From: Loktanella sp. 5RATIMAR09
GTDB taxonomy: Bacteria; Pseudomonadota; Alphaproteobacteria; Rhodobacterales; Rhodobacteraceae
Reading direction: 5' to 3'
DNA length: 64,000 nt
Assembly (NCBI RefSeq): GCF_001419985.1
Contig: NZ_LJAL01000003.1
Location: forward strand, 62,001-126,000
A program made the translations under genes and the position numbers. The notes beneath the pieces are model-generated. The model worked only from the letters and a program-made list of their open reading frames with translations, searched no databases and was not told where the DNA came from. Below are positions 18,332 through 26,418 of the stretch, in pieces (the first letter of the stretch is position 1; each line of letters starts with the position of its first letter).

Positions 18332-18360
18332 TTGACCACGTGCCTAAAAGAACGTTACGC
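18332..18360 (+). promoter_or_regulatory. Candidate sigma-70 promoter of the divergent iol genes
   Basis: TTGACC (18332-18337) and TTACGC (18355-18360) are separated by 17 bases, a plausible -35/-10 pair for the plus-strand dehydrogenase operon. The LacI-like palindrome begins four bases after the -10 box, so a bound repressor would cover the transcription start. Confidence 0.45.
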
Positions 18361-18363
18361 ATT

Positions 18364-18379
18364 TTGCAACCGGTTGCAA
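18364..18379. promoter_or_regulatory. LacI-family operator, perfect 16-bp palindrome
   Basis: TTGCAACCGGTTGCAA is a perfect palindrome with the central CG typical of LacI/GalR-family operators. An AACCGGTT half-overlap continues just downstream. It sits in the divergent iolD/dehydrogenase promoter region, and a LacI-type gene lies 3 kb away in the same locus. A 14-bp version of the same palindrome occurs at 23003-23016. Confidence 0.75.
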
Positions 18380-18402
18380 CCGGTTTTTCGGGAGGGAACA
18401 GC

Positions 18403-19506
18403 ATGACAGAGATCGGCATCGGGATCATCGGCGGCGGCTATATGGGCAAGGCGCATGCGGCCGCCTACGGGTCGGTTGGCACGCTCTTTGACACGGCCCT
18501 GCGGCCCCGATTGGAAATGGTTTGCGCCGCGTCCGAGGTTTCAGCGGCCAAGTATCAAAAGGCCTTCGGCTTTGCGCGCGGGACCGCCGACTGGCGCGTG
18601 CTGGTCCACGACCCGAAGGTCGAAGCGGTCATCATCGCCTCGCCCCAAGACACGCACCGCGAAATAGCCCTCGCCGCCTTTGCCTTGGGCAAACCTGTAT
18701 TTTGCGAAAAACCGCTGGGCGCCACACTGGCCGATTCTATCGCCATGACAGAGGCCGCCAACGCCAGCGGTGCCATCAACATGGTCGGCTTCAACTACAT
18801 CCGCACCCCCGCCGCGCAATATGCGCGCCAATTGGTGGCCGAGGGTCGGATTGGCGATGTCACATGGTTTCGCGGCGAACATACCGAAGATTTCTTTGCC
18901 GATCCCGCCCTGCCCGCCACCTGGCGCTGTCAGGGCATGGGCAACGGGACCATGGGCGATCTGGCCCCCCATATGATCAACGGCGCGCGTGCGCTGATCG
19001 GGCCGATTACGGCGCTGTGCGCGCAGGTCGAAACCGTGCATGCCAAACGTGGCAACATGGATGTCACCAACGACGATCAGGCGCAATTCATGTGCCGCTT
19101 TGAAAACGGCGCGCAGGGGCATCTGTTTTTCAGCCGCATCGCGACAGGGCGCAAAATGGGCTACGCCTATGAAATCCACGGCACCAAGGGTGCGATCCAA
19201 TTTGATCAGGAAGATCAGAACGCATTGCACCTTTACACCATGGACGGACCAGAAGCCGAACGCGGCTTTCGCAAGATCCTGACAGGGCCCGCCCACCCCG
19301 ATTACCTTCCTTTTTGCCAAGGCCCCGGACATGGCACCGGCTATCAGGACCAGATCATCATCGAGGCCAAGGATTTCCTGACCGCCATCGCCACCAACAC
19401 CAACATCTGGCCCACGTTTGAAGAAGGGCTTGAGGTTAATCGCGTCGTCACCGCCGCCATTGCATCAAGCGAAAAACAAACATGGGTCAACGTCTCAGAC
19501 TATTAA
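18403..19506 (+). CDS. Gfo/Idh/MocA-family oxidoreductase (inositol-type dehydrogenase)
   Basis: A 367-residue NAD(P)-dependent dehydrogenase. The Rossmann fingerprint is IGIIGGGYMGKAHA, EKPLG is the family catalytic-lysine motif, and the carboxy-terminal alpha/beta domain includes GDLAPHMINGARALIG. ATG 18403 follows GGAGGGAACAGC; a longer frame from 18256 runs back through the operator and is rejected. It starts the plus-strand half of the iol locus, with an isomerase and a second dehydrogenase behind it. It probably oxidises myo- or another inositol (IolG-like role); the stereoisomer cannot be told from sequence. Confidence 0.88.
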   Translation: MTEIGIGIIGGGYMGKAHAAAYGSVGTLFDTALRPRLEMVCAASEVSAAKYQKAFGFARGTADWRVLVHDPKVEAVIIASPQDTHREIALAAFALGKPVFCEKPLGATLADSIAMTEAANASGAINMVGFNYIRTPAAQYARQLVAEGRIGDVTWFRGEHTEDFFADPALPATWRCQGMGNGTMGDLAPHMINGARALIGPITALCAQVETVHAKRGNMDVTNDDQAQFMCRFENGAQGHLFFSRIATGRKMGYAYEIHGTKGAIQFDQEDQNALHLYTMDGPEAERGFRKILTGPAHPDYLPFCQGPGHGTGYQDQIIIEAKDFLTAIATNTNIWPTFEEGLEVNRVVTAAIASSEKQTWVNVSDY

Positions 19507-19522
19507 CCGAAAGACCAAAGAT

Positions 19523-20410
19523 ATGATTAATATCGGTAACGCGCCCTGTTCTTGGGGGATCGAATTCGCCTCTGACCCCGCCTATCCCACGTGGCAATCG
19601 GTGCTGAACCAATGTGCCAGCGCGGGGTATAAAGGGATCGAGCTTGGCCCCATCGGGTACATGCCCGAAGACCCTGCAATCCTGCGCGACGCGCTGGATA
19701 AAAACGATCTGAGCATCATCGGCGGCGTGATCTTCCGCGCGTTCCACGACCCTGCAAAATGGGATGACGTGATGGATGCATCGGTGCGCACCTGCAAAGC
19801 GTTGGTGGCCCACGGCGCAGAGCATCTGGTGCTGATCGACAGCATCTCGCGGCGCCGCGCGCCCACCGCAGGGCGTGCCGATGAGGCCGAACAGATGGAC
19901 AAGGCCGAATGGAGCGCCTTTCGCGACCGTTTGGCGACCATCGCGAAAATGGGCACCGAGGAGTACGGGCTAACCGTCGGTATCCACGCCCATGCCGCGG
20001 GTTTCATGGATTTCGAACCCGAGCTTGAGCGCCTGCTTGATGAAGTGGACGAAAGCATCCTGAAAATCTGTTTTGATACAGGCCACCATTCCTATGCGGG
20101 CTTTGATCCTGTTGCCTTCATGAAGCGGCACATCGACCGCATCAGCTATATGCATTTCAAAGACATTGATCCTGTCGTAAAGGCCGATGTTGTCGCCAAG
20201 CGCACCGATTTTTATACCGCCTGCGGTCAGGGCATTTTCTGCAATCTGGGCCAAGGCGATGTTGATTTCCCCGCCGTGCGCCAAGTGCTGCTGGATGCGG
20301 GATTCGAGGGCTGGTGCACGGTCGAGCAAGACTGCGACCCCGCCCTGCCCGGCACGCCGCTTGAAGATGCCGAGAGCAACCGCAAATATCTGGAATCAAT
20401 CGGCTTTTAA
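19523..20410 (+). CDS. TIM-barrel sugar isomerase/dehydratase (IolE/IolH-like)
   Basis: A 295-residue AP-endonuclease-2-like TIM barrel protein starting MINIGNAPCSWGIEFASDPA. Visible metal-site stretches are GIELGPIGY, GIHAHAAGFMDFE, ICFDTGHHSYAG, SYMHFKDIDP and a terminal WCTVEQD. In inositol clusters such proteins act as 2-keto-myo-inositol dehydratase (IolE) or inosose isomerase. The gap to the preceding dehydrogenase is 16 bases, and the gap to the next is 26, so the three form one operon. Because no other dehydratase candidate is in the locus, the IolE reaction is the most likely role, but this is an inference from context. Confidence 0.85.
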   Translation: MINIGNAPCSWGIEFASDPAYPTWQSVLNQCASAGYKGIELGPIGYMPEDPAILRDALDKNDLSIIGGVIFRAFHDPAKWDDVMDASVRTCKALVAHGAEHLVLIDSISRRRAPTAGRADEAEQMDKAEWSAFRDRLATIAKMGTEEYGLTVGIHAHAAGFMDFEPELERLLDEVDESILKICFDTGHHSYAGFDPVAFMKRHIDRISYMHFKDIDPVVKADVVAKRTDFYTACGQGIFCNLGQGDVDFPAVRQVLLDAGFEGWCTVEQDCDPALPGTPLEDAESNRKYLESIGF

Positions 20411-20436
20411 GCCTCATCAGACGAAAGTTGACCACG

Positions 20437-21591
20437 ATGACAAAACTCAAATGGGGCATGATCGGCGGCGGCGAAGGCAGCCAGATCGGACCGGCGCACA
20501 GGTTGGGTGCGGGACTTGACGGGCTCTTTGAATTTAGCGCAGGTGCGCTGGATCACCGCCCCGAACACGGCATTGATTACGGCCAGCGCTTGGGTCTTGG
20601 CGACCGCGCGTATGGCGGCTGGCAGGACATGCTGGAGGGCGAGATGAAACGCGATGACCGCGTTGATCTGGTGACAGTTGCCACGCCGAATTCTACACAT
20701 TTTGCGATCACCAAAGCCTTTCTTGAAAACGGCTTTCATGTGCTGTGCGAAAAGCCCATGACGATGACCGTGGAAGAAGGCGAAGAGATCGTCGAGATCG
20801 CTAAGAAAACCGGCAATATCTGTGCTGTGAACTATGGCTATACCGGCTATTCGCTGGTGCGGCACATGAAGGCGATGATTGCGCGCGGTGACATCGGTAA
20901 GGTCCGTCTGGTCAACGCCGAATTCGCCCACGGCCACCACGCGGATGCAACCGACGCCGATAACCCCCGCGTGCGCTGGCGGTATGATCCGGCGCAGGCG
21001 GGTGTGTCGGCGCAATTTGCGGATTGCGGTATCCATGCGCTGCATATGGCCAGCTTTGTGACCGGTCAGGAAGTGACGAAATTGTCTGCAGATACAGTGT
21101 CTTGCATTGATGTACGCACGCTGGAAGATGACGCGATGGTGAATTTCCGCATGGATGGCGGGGCTGTGGGGCGGCTTTGGACCAGCTCGATTGCGATTGG
21201 CCGCCAGCACGGTTTGGGTATTCAGGTCTTTGGCGAAACCGGCGGTTTGCGGTGGAGCCAGGAACAGCCCAATCAGCTTTATTACATGCCTCTGGGACAA
21301 CGCCTGCAAGTGATCGAACGCGGCGAGGCCAACCTGTCGCCCGAGGCGGATCGCACCAGCCGTGTCACCATCGGCCATGCCGAGGGCATGCCGCTGGCCT
21401 TTGCCAATATCTACGCTGATCTGGCCGAAGCGATCAGCGCGCGCAAACAGGGGCGCACGATGGATCCGGCGGCGAACCTTTATCCCCGCGCCGAGGATGG
21501 GTTGCGGTCGATGGCGGCGGTTTATGCTGTGGCGGAATCGGGCAAAGCAGAAGGAAAGTGGCTGGACGCACGGCCACCGATGTTCCGGTAA
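20437..21591 (+). CDS. Gfo/Idh/MocA-family oxidoreductase
   Basis: A 384-residue dehydrogenase of the same superfamily as the gene at 18403 but a distinct subfamily. It starts with LKWGMIGGGEGSQIGPAHRL (Rossmann motif GGGEGSQIG), has the catalytic EKPMTMTVEEG and a carboxy-terminal substrate domain with FADCGIHALHMASF. ATG 20437 is chosen over the TTG nine bases upstream. It closes the plus-strand operon and faces the minus-strand lacI gene with 18 bases between stop codons. It may handle a second inositol isomer or an inositol-derived keto compound. Confidence 0.88.
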   Translation: MTKLKWGMIGGGEGSQIGPAHRLGAGLDGLFEFSAGALDHRPEHGIDYGQRLGLGDRAYGGWQDMLEGEMKRDDRVDLVTVATPNSTHFAITKAFLENGFHVLCEKPMTMTVEEGEEIVEIAKKTGNICAVNYGYTGYSLVRHMKAMIARGDIGKVRLVNAEFAHGHHADATDADNPRVRWRYDPAQAGVSAQFADCGIHALHMASFVTGQEVTKLSADTVSCIDVRTLEDDAMVNFRMDGGAVGRLWTSSIAIGRQHGLGIQVFGETGGLRWSQEQPNQLYYMPLGQRLQVIERGEANLSPEADRTSRVTIGHAEGMPLAFANIYADLAEAISARKQGRTMDPAANLYPRAEDGLRSMAAVYAVAESGKAEGKWLDARPPMFR

Positions 21592-21609
21592 GGTGGATTG
21601 AAATCCACC

Positions 21610-22629
21610 TTACGGCAAACGCCGCAACGTACCCCGTTCCACGATCGTACAATCAAACAGCCGCGCCTCGGGGGCGCGGCTGTCGTTGTTCAGGGACGCC
21701 GCGATCAGGTCGATGGATGCCGCGATGATCTGTTTGAAAGGGTTGTGGATCGTGGTCAGGTTGATGTTCGCCCAACCCGCCATCTCCATGTCGTTCAACC
21801 CGATAATTCCGATATCCTCCGGCACACGCAGGCCCGCAGACTGGATCGCCGAAAGTGCGCCGATCGACAGCACATCATCACCACAGAAATACGCCTCTGC
21901 CGGTGAAGTTGTCTCCAAAAGCCGCAGCATTTCGGCACGGCCCGCGTCAAACGAATAATTGCTGGCATAGCTGACCGAAAGCGCCAGATCAGAGCCCGCA
22001 ATCACCTCTTGAAACCCTGCAAAGCGGTCTTGGGTCGAGGTCGCCGTTGCAGGCCCCCCCAGAAACGCGACGCGGGCATAACCGCGATCGATCAAGGTTT
22101 GCGCCGCCATCCGCCCTGCCGCGATATTGTCGATGCCCAGCACGTTGACTTTGGGGCGCATCGCATGCCGACCAAAGGAATGCACCACCGGCACGCCCGC
22201 GTCCCTAAACCCTTCGGCGAAACTGGCGGGCAGCGTGGACGACGCGACGATCACACCATCCACCGAATAGGCCCGCAGCATGCGGATCGAGTTTTCGGGG
22301 CTTACCTCATCAGTCAGGTTGACCAGCAAAGGGCGCAGGCCGCGCGCTTGCAAGCCTTTGGTGAACAGATCAAACACCTCAAGAAAAATGGGATTGTGAA
22401 AGTTGTTCGACACCAGCCCGATCATCTTGGTCCGGCCTGTGGTCAAGGACGAGGCCAGCGCATTGGGGCTATAGCCCAAGGCGGCCGCTGCCTTTTCGAC
22501 CTTGGCGCGTGTTTTATCCGACACCGACGCCCCTACGGTAAAGGTCCGCGACACCGCCGATCGCGACACGCCCGCAAGCATCGCGACGTCCTTGAGCGTG
22601 ATTGCGCCTCTAGCGGTCTCGCGTGGCAT
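21610..22629 (-). CDS. LacI-family transcriptional regulator
   Basis: A 339-residue regulator. Residues about 9-60 form the LacI helix-turn-helix, ITLKDVAMLAGVSRSAVSRT, with hinge region LGYSPNALASSL. The rest is a periplasmic-binding-protein-like sensor domain (IGLVSNNFHNPIF, YFCGDDVLSIGAL, IIGLNDME). It is embedded in the inositol locus and is the obvious candidate to bind the TTGCAACCGGTTGCAA palindrome and respond to an inositol catabolite. The start MPRETARGAITLKDV at 22629 is inside the end of the upstream 83-residue frame (20-base overlap). Confidence 0.93.
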   Translation of the reverse strand: MPRETARGAITLKDVAMLAGVSRSAVSRTFTVGASVSDKTRAKVEKAAAALGYSPNALASSLTTGRTKMIGLVSNNFHNPIFLEVFDLFTKGLQARGLRPLLVNLTDEVSPENSIRMLRAYSVDGVIVASSTLPASFAEGFRDAGVPVVHSFGRHAMRPKVNVLGIDNIAAGRMAAQTLIDRGYARVAFLGGPATATSTQDRFAGFQEVIAGSDLALSVSYASNYSFDAGRAEMLRLLETTSPAEAYFCGDDVLSIGALSAIQSAGLRVPEDIGIIGLNDMEMAGWANINLTTIHNPFKQIIAASIDLIAASLNNDSRAPEARLFDCTIVERGTLRRLP

Positions 22630-22861
22630 CCTTCTCCGCTTCTGCGGCCACAGCCGCCCAATCCGTCGTTGCGAATTTCCAGATGGCGATCCCACCAAGT
22701 GCCACAAACAATAACGCCCAGAGCGGCGCGCCGTTGGCGTATTCAACCATGGCCCACAGCAAAGGCAGAACGCTCGTGACAACCCTCCGCCATAGTGGCA
22801 AAAAAAACGGGACACCGAGATCGAAAAAACCCGGCTTGGGGCGATCAGACCGCACGCGCAA
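22610..22861 (-). CDS. Small membrane protein upstream of lacI
   Basis: An 83-residue frame starting MRVRSDRPKPGFFDLGVPFF, with two hydrophobic segments (about residues 26-40 and 47-63) and a charged tail EAEKDATRDR. It overlaps the start of lacI by 20 bases, so translation of the two is coupled. The composition is that of a real membrane protein, not an antisense shadow, and no larger gene competes with it. I have seen similar short proteins in Roseobacter-type genomes but know no function. Confidence 0.65.
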   Translation of the reverse strand: MRVRSDRPKPGFFDLGVPFFLPLWRRVVTSVLPLLWAMVEYANGAPLWALLFVALGGIAIWKFATTDWAAVAAEAEKDATRDR

Positions 22862-23002
22862 CCCTCTTACCGGATTTCAGGCAAGTCGCTTTCCGCACAG
22901 GGCACAAAGCCTGCGGCAACATAACTTGTGTGTTCAAAAACAGATACATGAGACGCGGCTTTCCCCCAAGGACTGCAATACTCTAACTTCAAACCTGCAA
23001 TA

Positions 23003-23016
23003 TGCAACCGGTTGCA
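23003..23016. promoter_or_regulatory. Second LacI-like palindrome
   Basis: TGCAACCGGTTGCA is a perfect 14-bp palindrome identical to the core of the operator at 18364. It lies in the divergent region between the small-membrane-protein/lacI unit (start 22861) and dctB (start 23088). Autoregulation of lacI is the simplest reading; an effect on dctBD is possible. Confidence 0.65.
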
Positions 23017-23087
23017 GCGTCATTGACCGGGCATCGCAGGCGAATTTCTGATTGTGCAGCCATCCCCCTGTGCACCATAAGATATAC

Positions 23088-24866
23088 ATGTATTTAACCC
23101 GTCCTCGCATCTTTAGCCTGATTGCTGTGATCGCCACACTTCTGGTGGTTGCGGGAACGATGTCATTTCCCGCGCTTGAGCGGCATTATATGCGACAGCA
23201 GGCTGAAAAAGACGCAGTTCCGCTGAAACTGGCGGTCGAGGGCCTGCGCGCTGCTGTCGACAGATACGCCCCCCTGCCCGCGTTGATCGCTGAACGCAGC
23301 ACCTTGATCGACCTGCTCGCCAGCCCCGATGACGCCGCACTCGTGGCGGCGGTGAACGAGGACCTGCGCCAGACCGCAGCCACCGTACGGGCAAGCGATG
23401 TTTATCTGATGGATATTTCGGGCCTGACCATCGCCGCTGCCAGCTATCGCGACCCGAACAGTTTTCTGGGGCGCAATTTCAATTATCAGACCTATTTCAC
23501 GCAAGCGCTCAACGGGGCTTTGTCCAGCTTTTCGGTTTACGGCACGACAACAGGCGAGCGCGGCTATTTTTATGCAGCACCCGTCGAAGACGGCGAACGG
23601 ATCGTCGGAGTTCTGGCGGTCAAGTTCAACATCTCTGCTTTTGAAAGCATCTGGCGCGGGGCCGACAGCGAATTTATGGTTGCCGACCGCAATGACTTTG
23701 TTTTCATGTCCTCACGGCCTGACTGGCATTTCCGCGCGATGCGCCCCCTCAGTGACGCCACGTTGCAGCTGATTGCGCAAAACCTGCAATATCCCATCGA
23801 CCGGATCGAGCTTTTGCCGATTACGGTGCGGCCGCTTGATGAGGGTGCCCGTCTTGTCACAATCGAAGGGACGACGCGTGAAACCTATATTTTGACGGCA
23901 CAGCGCCTTGTTGATCTTGACTGGACGATGTCGTCACTGTCGCCTCTAGGGCCTGCGACGCTCAGTGCGCTGCGGTCCATGCTGATTGCAGGCCTGACGG
24001 GGCTGTTGCTGCTGGGCGCGCTGCTTGCCTATCTTCTCAAACAGGCACGCCAGACCGAGGCCTTCGCACGGGAAACAGAAGCCAAGCGCCTGCTGGAAGC
24101 CGCGGTTGCCGAACGCACCACCGATCTCGAAACGGCCTTGGGTGATTTGCGCCAGACACAGACCGATCTTATTCAGGCGGGCAAGCTTTCGGCGCTGGGG
24201 CAAATGTCGGCCGCGCTGAGCCATGAATTCAACCAGCCGCTCGCGGCGGTGAAGTCCTACGCCGACAACGCGGGCGCATTTCTGGATCGTGGTCAGGTTT
24301 CCGAAGCGAAAGACAATATCACGCGCATCTCGAAAATGGCGGACCGGATGGCGACGATCTCGGCACATTTGCGCAACTTTGCCCGCCGTCCCCAGCAAGC
24401 GACCGGTCCTTTGCTGCTCAATGCCGTTGTCCATGATGCGCTGGCGGTTATTGACATGCGGCTGGCATCTGAGGGGGGCGAAATCACCTATACGCCACCA
24501 AAATCAGAAATCTGGGTCACGGGCGGCCACGTGCGTCTACAGCAAGTCATCGTCAATCTGATCAACAACGCGCTTGACGCGATGGAGGGGCAACCTGAAC
24601 GGATCGTCGACTTGCGCATCGACAACACCCGCCTGCAGGTCCGCGACACCGGCCCCGGCATAGAGCACGACGCGATTGCCAATATCTTTGATCCTTTCTT
24701 TACCACCAAAGCGCCCGGTAAGGGGCTTGGGCTCGGGCTGTCGATCTCCTTTAATATCGTCAGCGACTTTGGTGGCACGCTCAGTGCTGCCAACCATCCT
24801 GACGGGGGCGCGGTCTTTACGGTCACATTGCAACCGGCAACCCCTCTGGAATTGGCCGCACAATGA
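23088..24866 (+). CDS. dctB: C4-dicarboxylate-type sensor histidine kinase
   Basis: A 592-residue membrane kinase. A transmembrane segment near residues 8-28 and a second near 295-315 bracket a periplasmic double-PAS (dCache-like) sensor with RDPNSFLGRNFNYQTYF. A coiled-coil linker follows, then the HisKA motif LSHEFNQPLAAVKSYADNA with the phospho-accepting His and a GHKL ATPase domain (NLINNALDAM, DTGPGI, GKGLGLGLSIS). This is the DctB architecture. ATG 23088 gives a normal signal-anchor start; a TTG 36 bases earlier would add unrelated residues. It is coupled to dctD by an ATGA overlap. Confidence 0.93.
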   Translation: MYLTRPRIFSLIAVIATLLVVAGTMSFPALERHYMRQQAEKDAVPLKLAVEGLRAAVDRYAPLPALIAERSTLIDLLASPDDAALVAAVNEDLRQTAATVRASDVYLMDISGLTIAAASYRDPNSFLGRNFNYQTYFTQALNGALSSFSVYGTTTGERGYFYAAPVEDGERIVGVLAVKFNISAFESIWRGADSEFMVADRNDFVFMSSRPDWHFRAMRPLSDATLQLIAQNLQYPIDRIELLPITVRPLDEGARLVTIEGTTRETYILTAQRLVDLDWTMSSLSPLGPATLSALRSMLIAGLTGLLLLGALLAYLLKQARQTEAFARETEAKRLLEAAVAERTTDLETALGDLRQTQTDLIQAGKLSALGQMSAALSHEFNQPLAAVKSYADNAGAFLDRGQVSEAKDNITRISKMADRMATISAHLRNFARRPQQATGPLLLNAVVHDALAVIDMRLASEGGEITYTPPKSEIWVTGGHVRLQQVIVNLINNALDAMEGQPERIVDLRIDNTRLQVRDTGPGIEHDAIANIFDPFFTTKAPGKGLGLGLSISFNIVSDFGGTLSAANHPDGGAVFTVTLQPATPLELAAQ

Positions 24867-26200
24867 AACAGACCGTGATATTCGTGGACGACGAGGAAGA
24901 GTTGCGCCACGCGACCAGCCAGACGCTGATGCTGGCCGATCTTCCTGCGGTGGTTCTTGATAAGGCGGAACTGGCACTGGCGCAGATCAGCCGTGGCTTT
25001 GACGGGGTCTTGGTGACGGACATCCGCATGCCGGATCAGGACGGTCTTTGGCTGATGCGCAAAGTGCTGGAGCTTGATCCGGAATTTCCGGTGATCCTGA
25101 TTACGGGTCATGGCGATGTGAACCTTGCGGTGCAATCCATGCGCGAAGGCGCGTATGATTTCATTGAAAAACCCTTCGCGCCCTCAAGGCTGGTGTCAAC
25201 GATCCACCGCGCGCTGGAGAAACGGCGGCTGACAATCGAGAACCGCGCCCTGAAGCGCGAGGTTGGCGGGCGCGACAAGCTCGAGGCACGTTTGATCGGG
25301 CGTTCGGATGCGATGGTTGCCTTGCGCAAACAGATCCGCACGATTGCCGCCACCGATGCCGATGTGCTGATCACGGGGGCCACGGGTGTGGGCAAGGATA
25401 TGACCGCCCATGCGCTGCATGATCTGTCCGCGCGCGGCCCGCACCCCTTTGTGCATATCAACTGCGCCGCCCTGCCCGTTGATCTGGTGGAAAGCGAACT
25501 TTTCGGGCATGAGGCGGGTGCCTTTCCTGGCGCAATGCGGGCGCGTTTCGGGAAATTCGAATTTGCGCGCAAAGGCACCGTCTTTCTGGACGAGATCGAC
25601 AGCCTGCCTGTCGGCGTACAGGCGAAACTGCTTCATGCCGTTCAGGCACGACAAATCACGCGGCTGGGGGCCAATGATCCGGTGGATCTTGATATCCGCA
25701 TCGTTGCTGCTGCGAAAACTGATCTGTCCGAGGCCGTTGCAGCGGGCCATTTCCGCGCGGATCTGCTTTACCGGCTGAATGTCGTCACGCTGCATGTGCC
25801 AACGCTGGATCAGCGGCGTGATGATATCCCGTCACTCTTTCTCAATCTCGCGACCCAAGCCGCAGCGCGGTATTCAAAACCCGCCCCCGATGTGCCTGCG
25901 GATGTTCTCGCTCAGATGGCCATACAAGACTGGCCGGGCAATGTGCGCGAATTGCGCAACGCAGCGGATCGCTTTGTGCTGGGGCTGGATCCGACAGTGA
26001 CAGTGGGTGCCGAAACGCAAGCACTGTCACTCGCCCAGAAGATGGCCGACCACGAACGCGCGCTCATCATGGCAACACTGACCGCGCAAGGCGGCAGCCT
26101 CAAACAGACCTATGAAGCACTGGGGTTGTCGCGCAAAGCCCTCTACGAGAAGATGCAGAAACATGGCCTGTCCAAGGCCGACGCAGACCAAAGCGGCTGA
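24863..26200 (+). CDS. dctD: Sigma-54-type response regulator DctD
   Basis: A 445-residue NtrC-family regulator. Receiver domain residues 1-120 (FVDDEEE, phospho-acceptor Asp in VTDIRMPD, Lys in EKPFAPSRL). AAA+ domain residues about 145-365: Walker A is GATGVGKD, Walker B VFLDEIDS. A Fis-type helix-turn-helix ends the protein (LKQTYEALGLSRKALYEKMQ). The loop that normally reads GAFTGA and contacts sigma-54 is GAFPGA here (within HEAGAFPGAMRARFG), which may weaken or alter sigma-54 use. It is likely to regulate the TAXI TRAP genes directly downstream. Confidence 0.92.
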   Translation: MKQTVIFVDDEEELRHATSQTLMLADLPAVVLDKAELALAQISRGFDGVLVTDIRMPDQDGLWLMRKVLELDPEFPVILITGHGDVNLAVQSMREGAYDFIEKPFAPSRLVSTIHRALEKRRLTIENRALKREVGGRDKLEARLIGRSDAMVALRKQIRTIAATDADVLITGATGVGKDMTAHALHDLSARGPHPFVHINCAALPVDLVESELFGHEAGAFPGAMRARFGKFEFARKGTVFLDEIDSLPVGVQAKLLHAVQARQITRLGANDPVDLDIRIVAAAKTDLSEAVAAGHFRADLLYRLNVVTLHVPTLDQRRDDIPSLFLNLATQAAARYSKPAPDVPADVLAQMAIQDWPGNVRELRNAADRFVLGLDPTVTVGAETQALSLAQKMADHERALIMATLTAQGGSLKQTYEALGLSRKALYEKMQKHGLSKADADQSG

Positions 26201-26271
26201 AATGCACCCGTTTCGACACATGTCTTGGGCCGTTTGTCCCCTTGGCGACCCATCTTTATTCATAAGTGTTA

Positions 26272-26289
26272 ACTGTTATCGCAAACAGT
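26272..26289. promoter_or_regulatory. Inverted repeat upstream of TRAP genes, possible DctD site
   Basis: ACTGTT-N6-AACAGT lies about 130 bases before the TAXI binding-protein gene, a distance that fits an upstream activator site. A second small inverted repeat, CTGATCT/AGATCAG (26376-26394), lies in the leader close to the start codon. No convincing -24/-12 sigma-54 promoter was found between them. Confidence 0.35.
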
Positions 26290-26418
26290 GGGCCTGCAAC
26301 CTTGTACTCACAGTGAAACAAAGTGGAAGTGCCTACCATGCGATCTACTTGCACCTCGCGTGTTTGTGATACGCCCTGATCTTGGAGAGATCAGAATAAA
26401 TTTGTGGAGGAAGACCTT

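Noticed and set aside
26201-26418. Sigma-54 (-24/-12) promoter before the TAXI gene
   Set aside because: No GG-N10-GC arrangement matching the consensus was found on reading the stretch, despite the upstream DctD gene.
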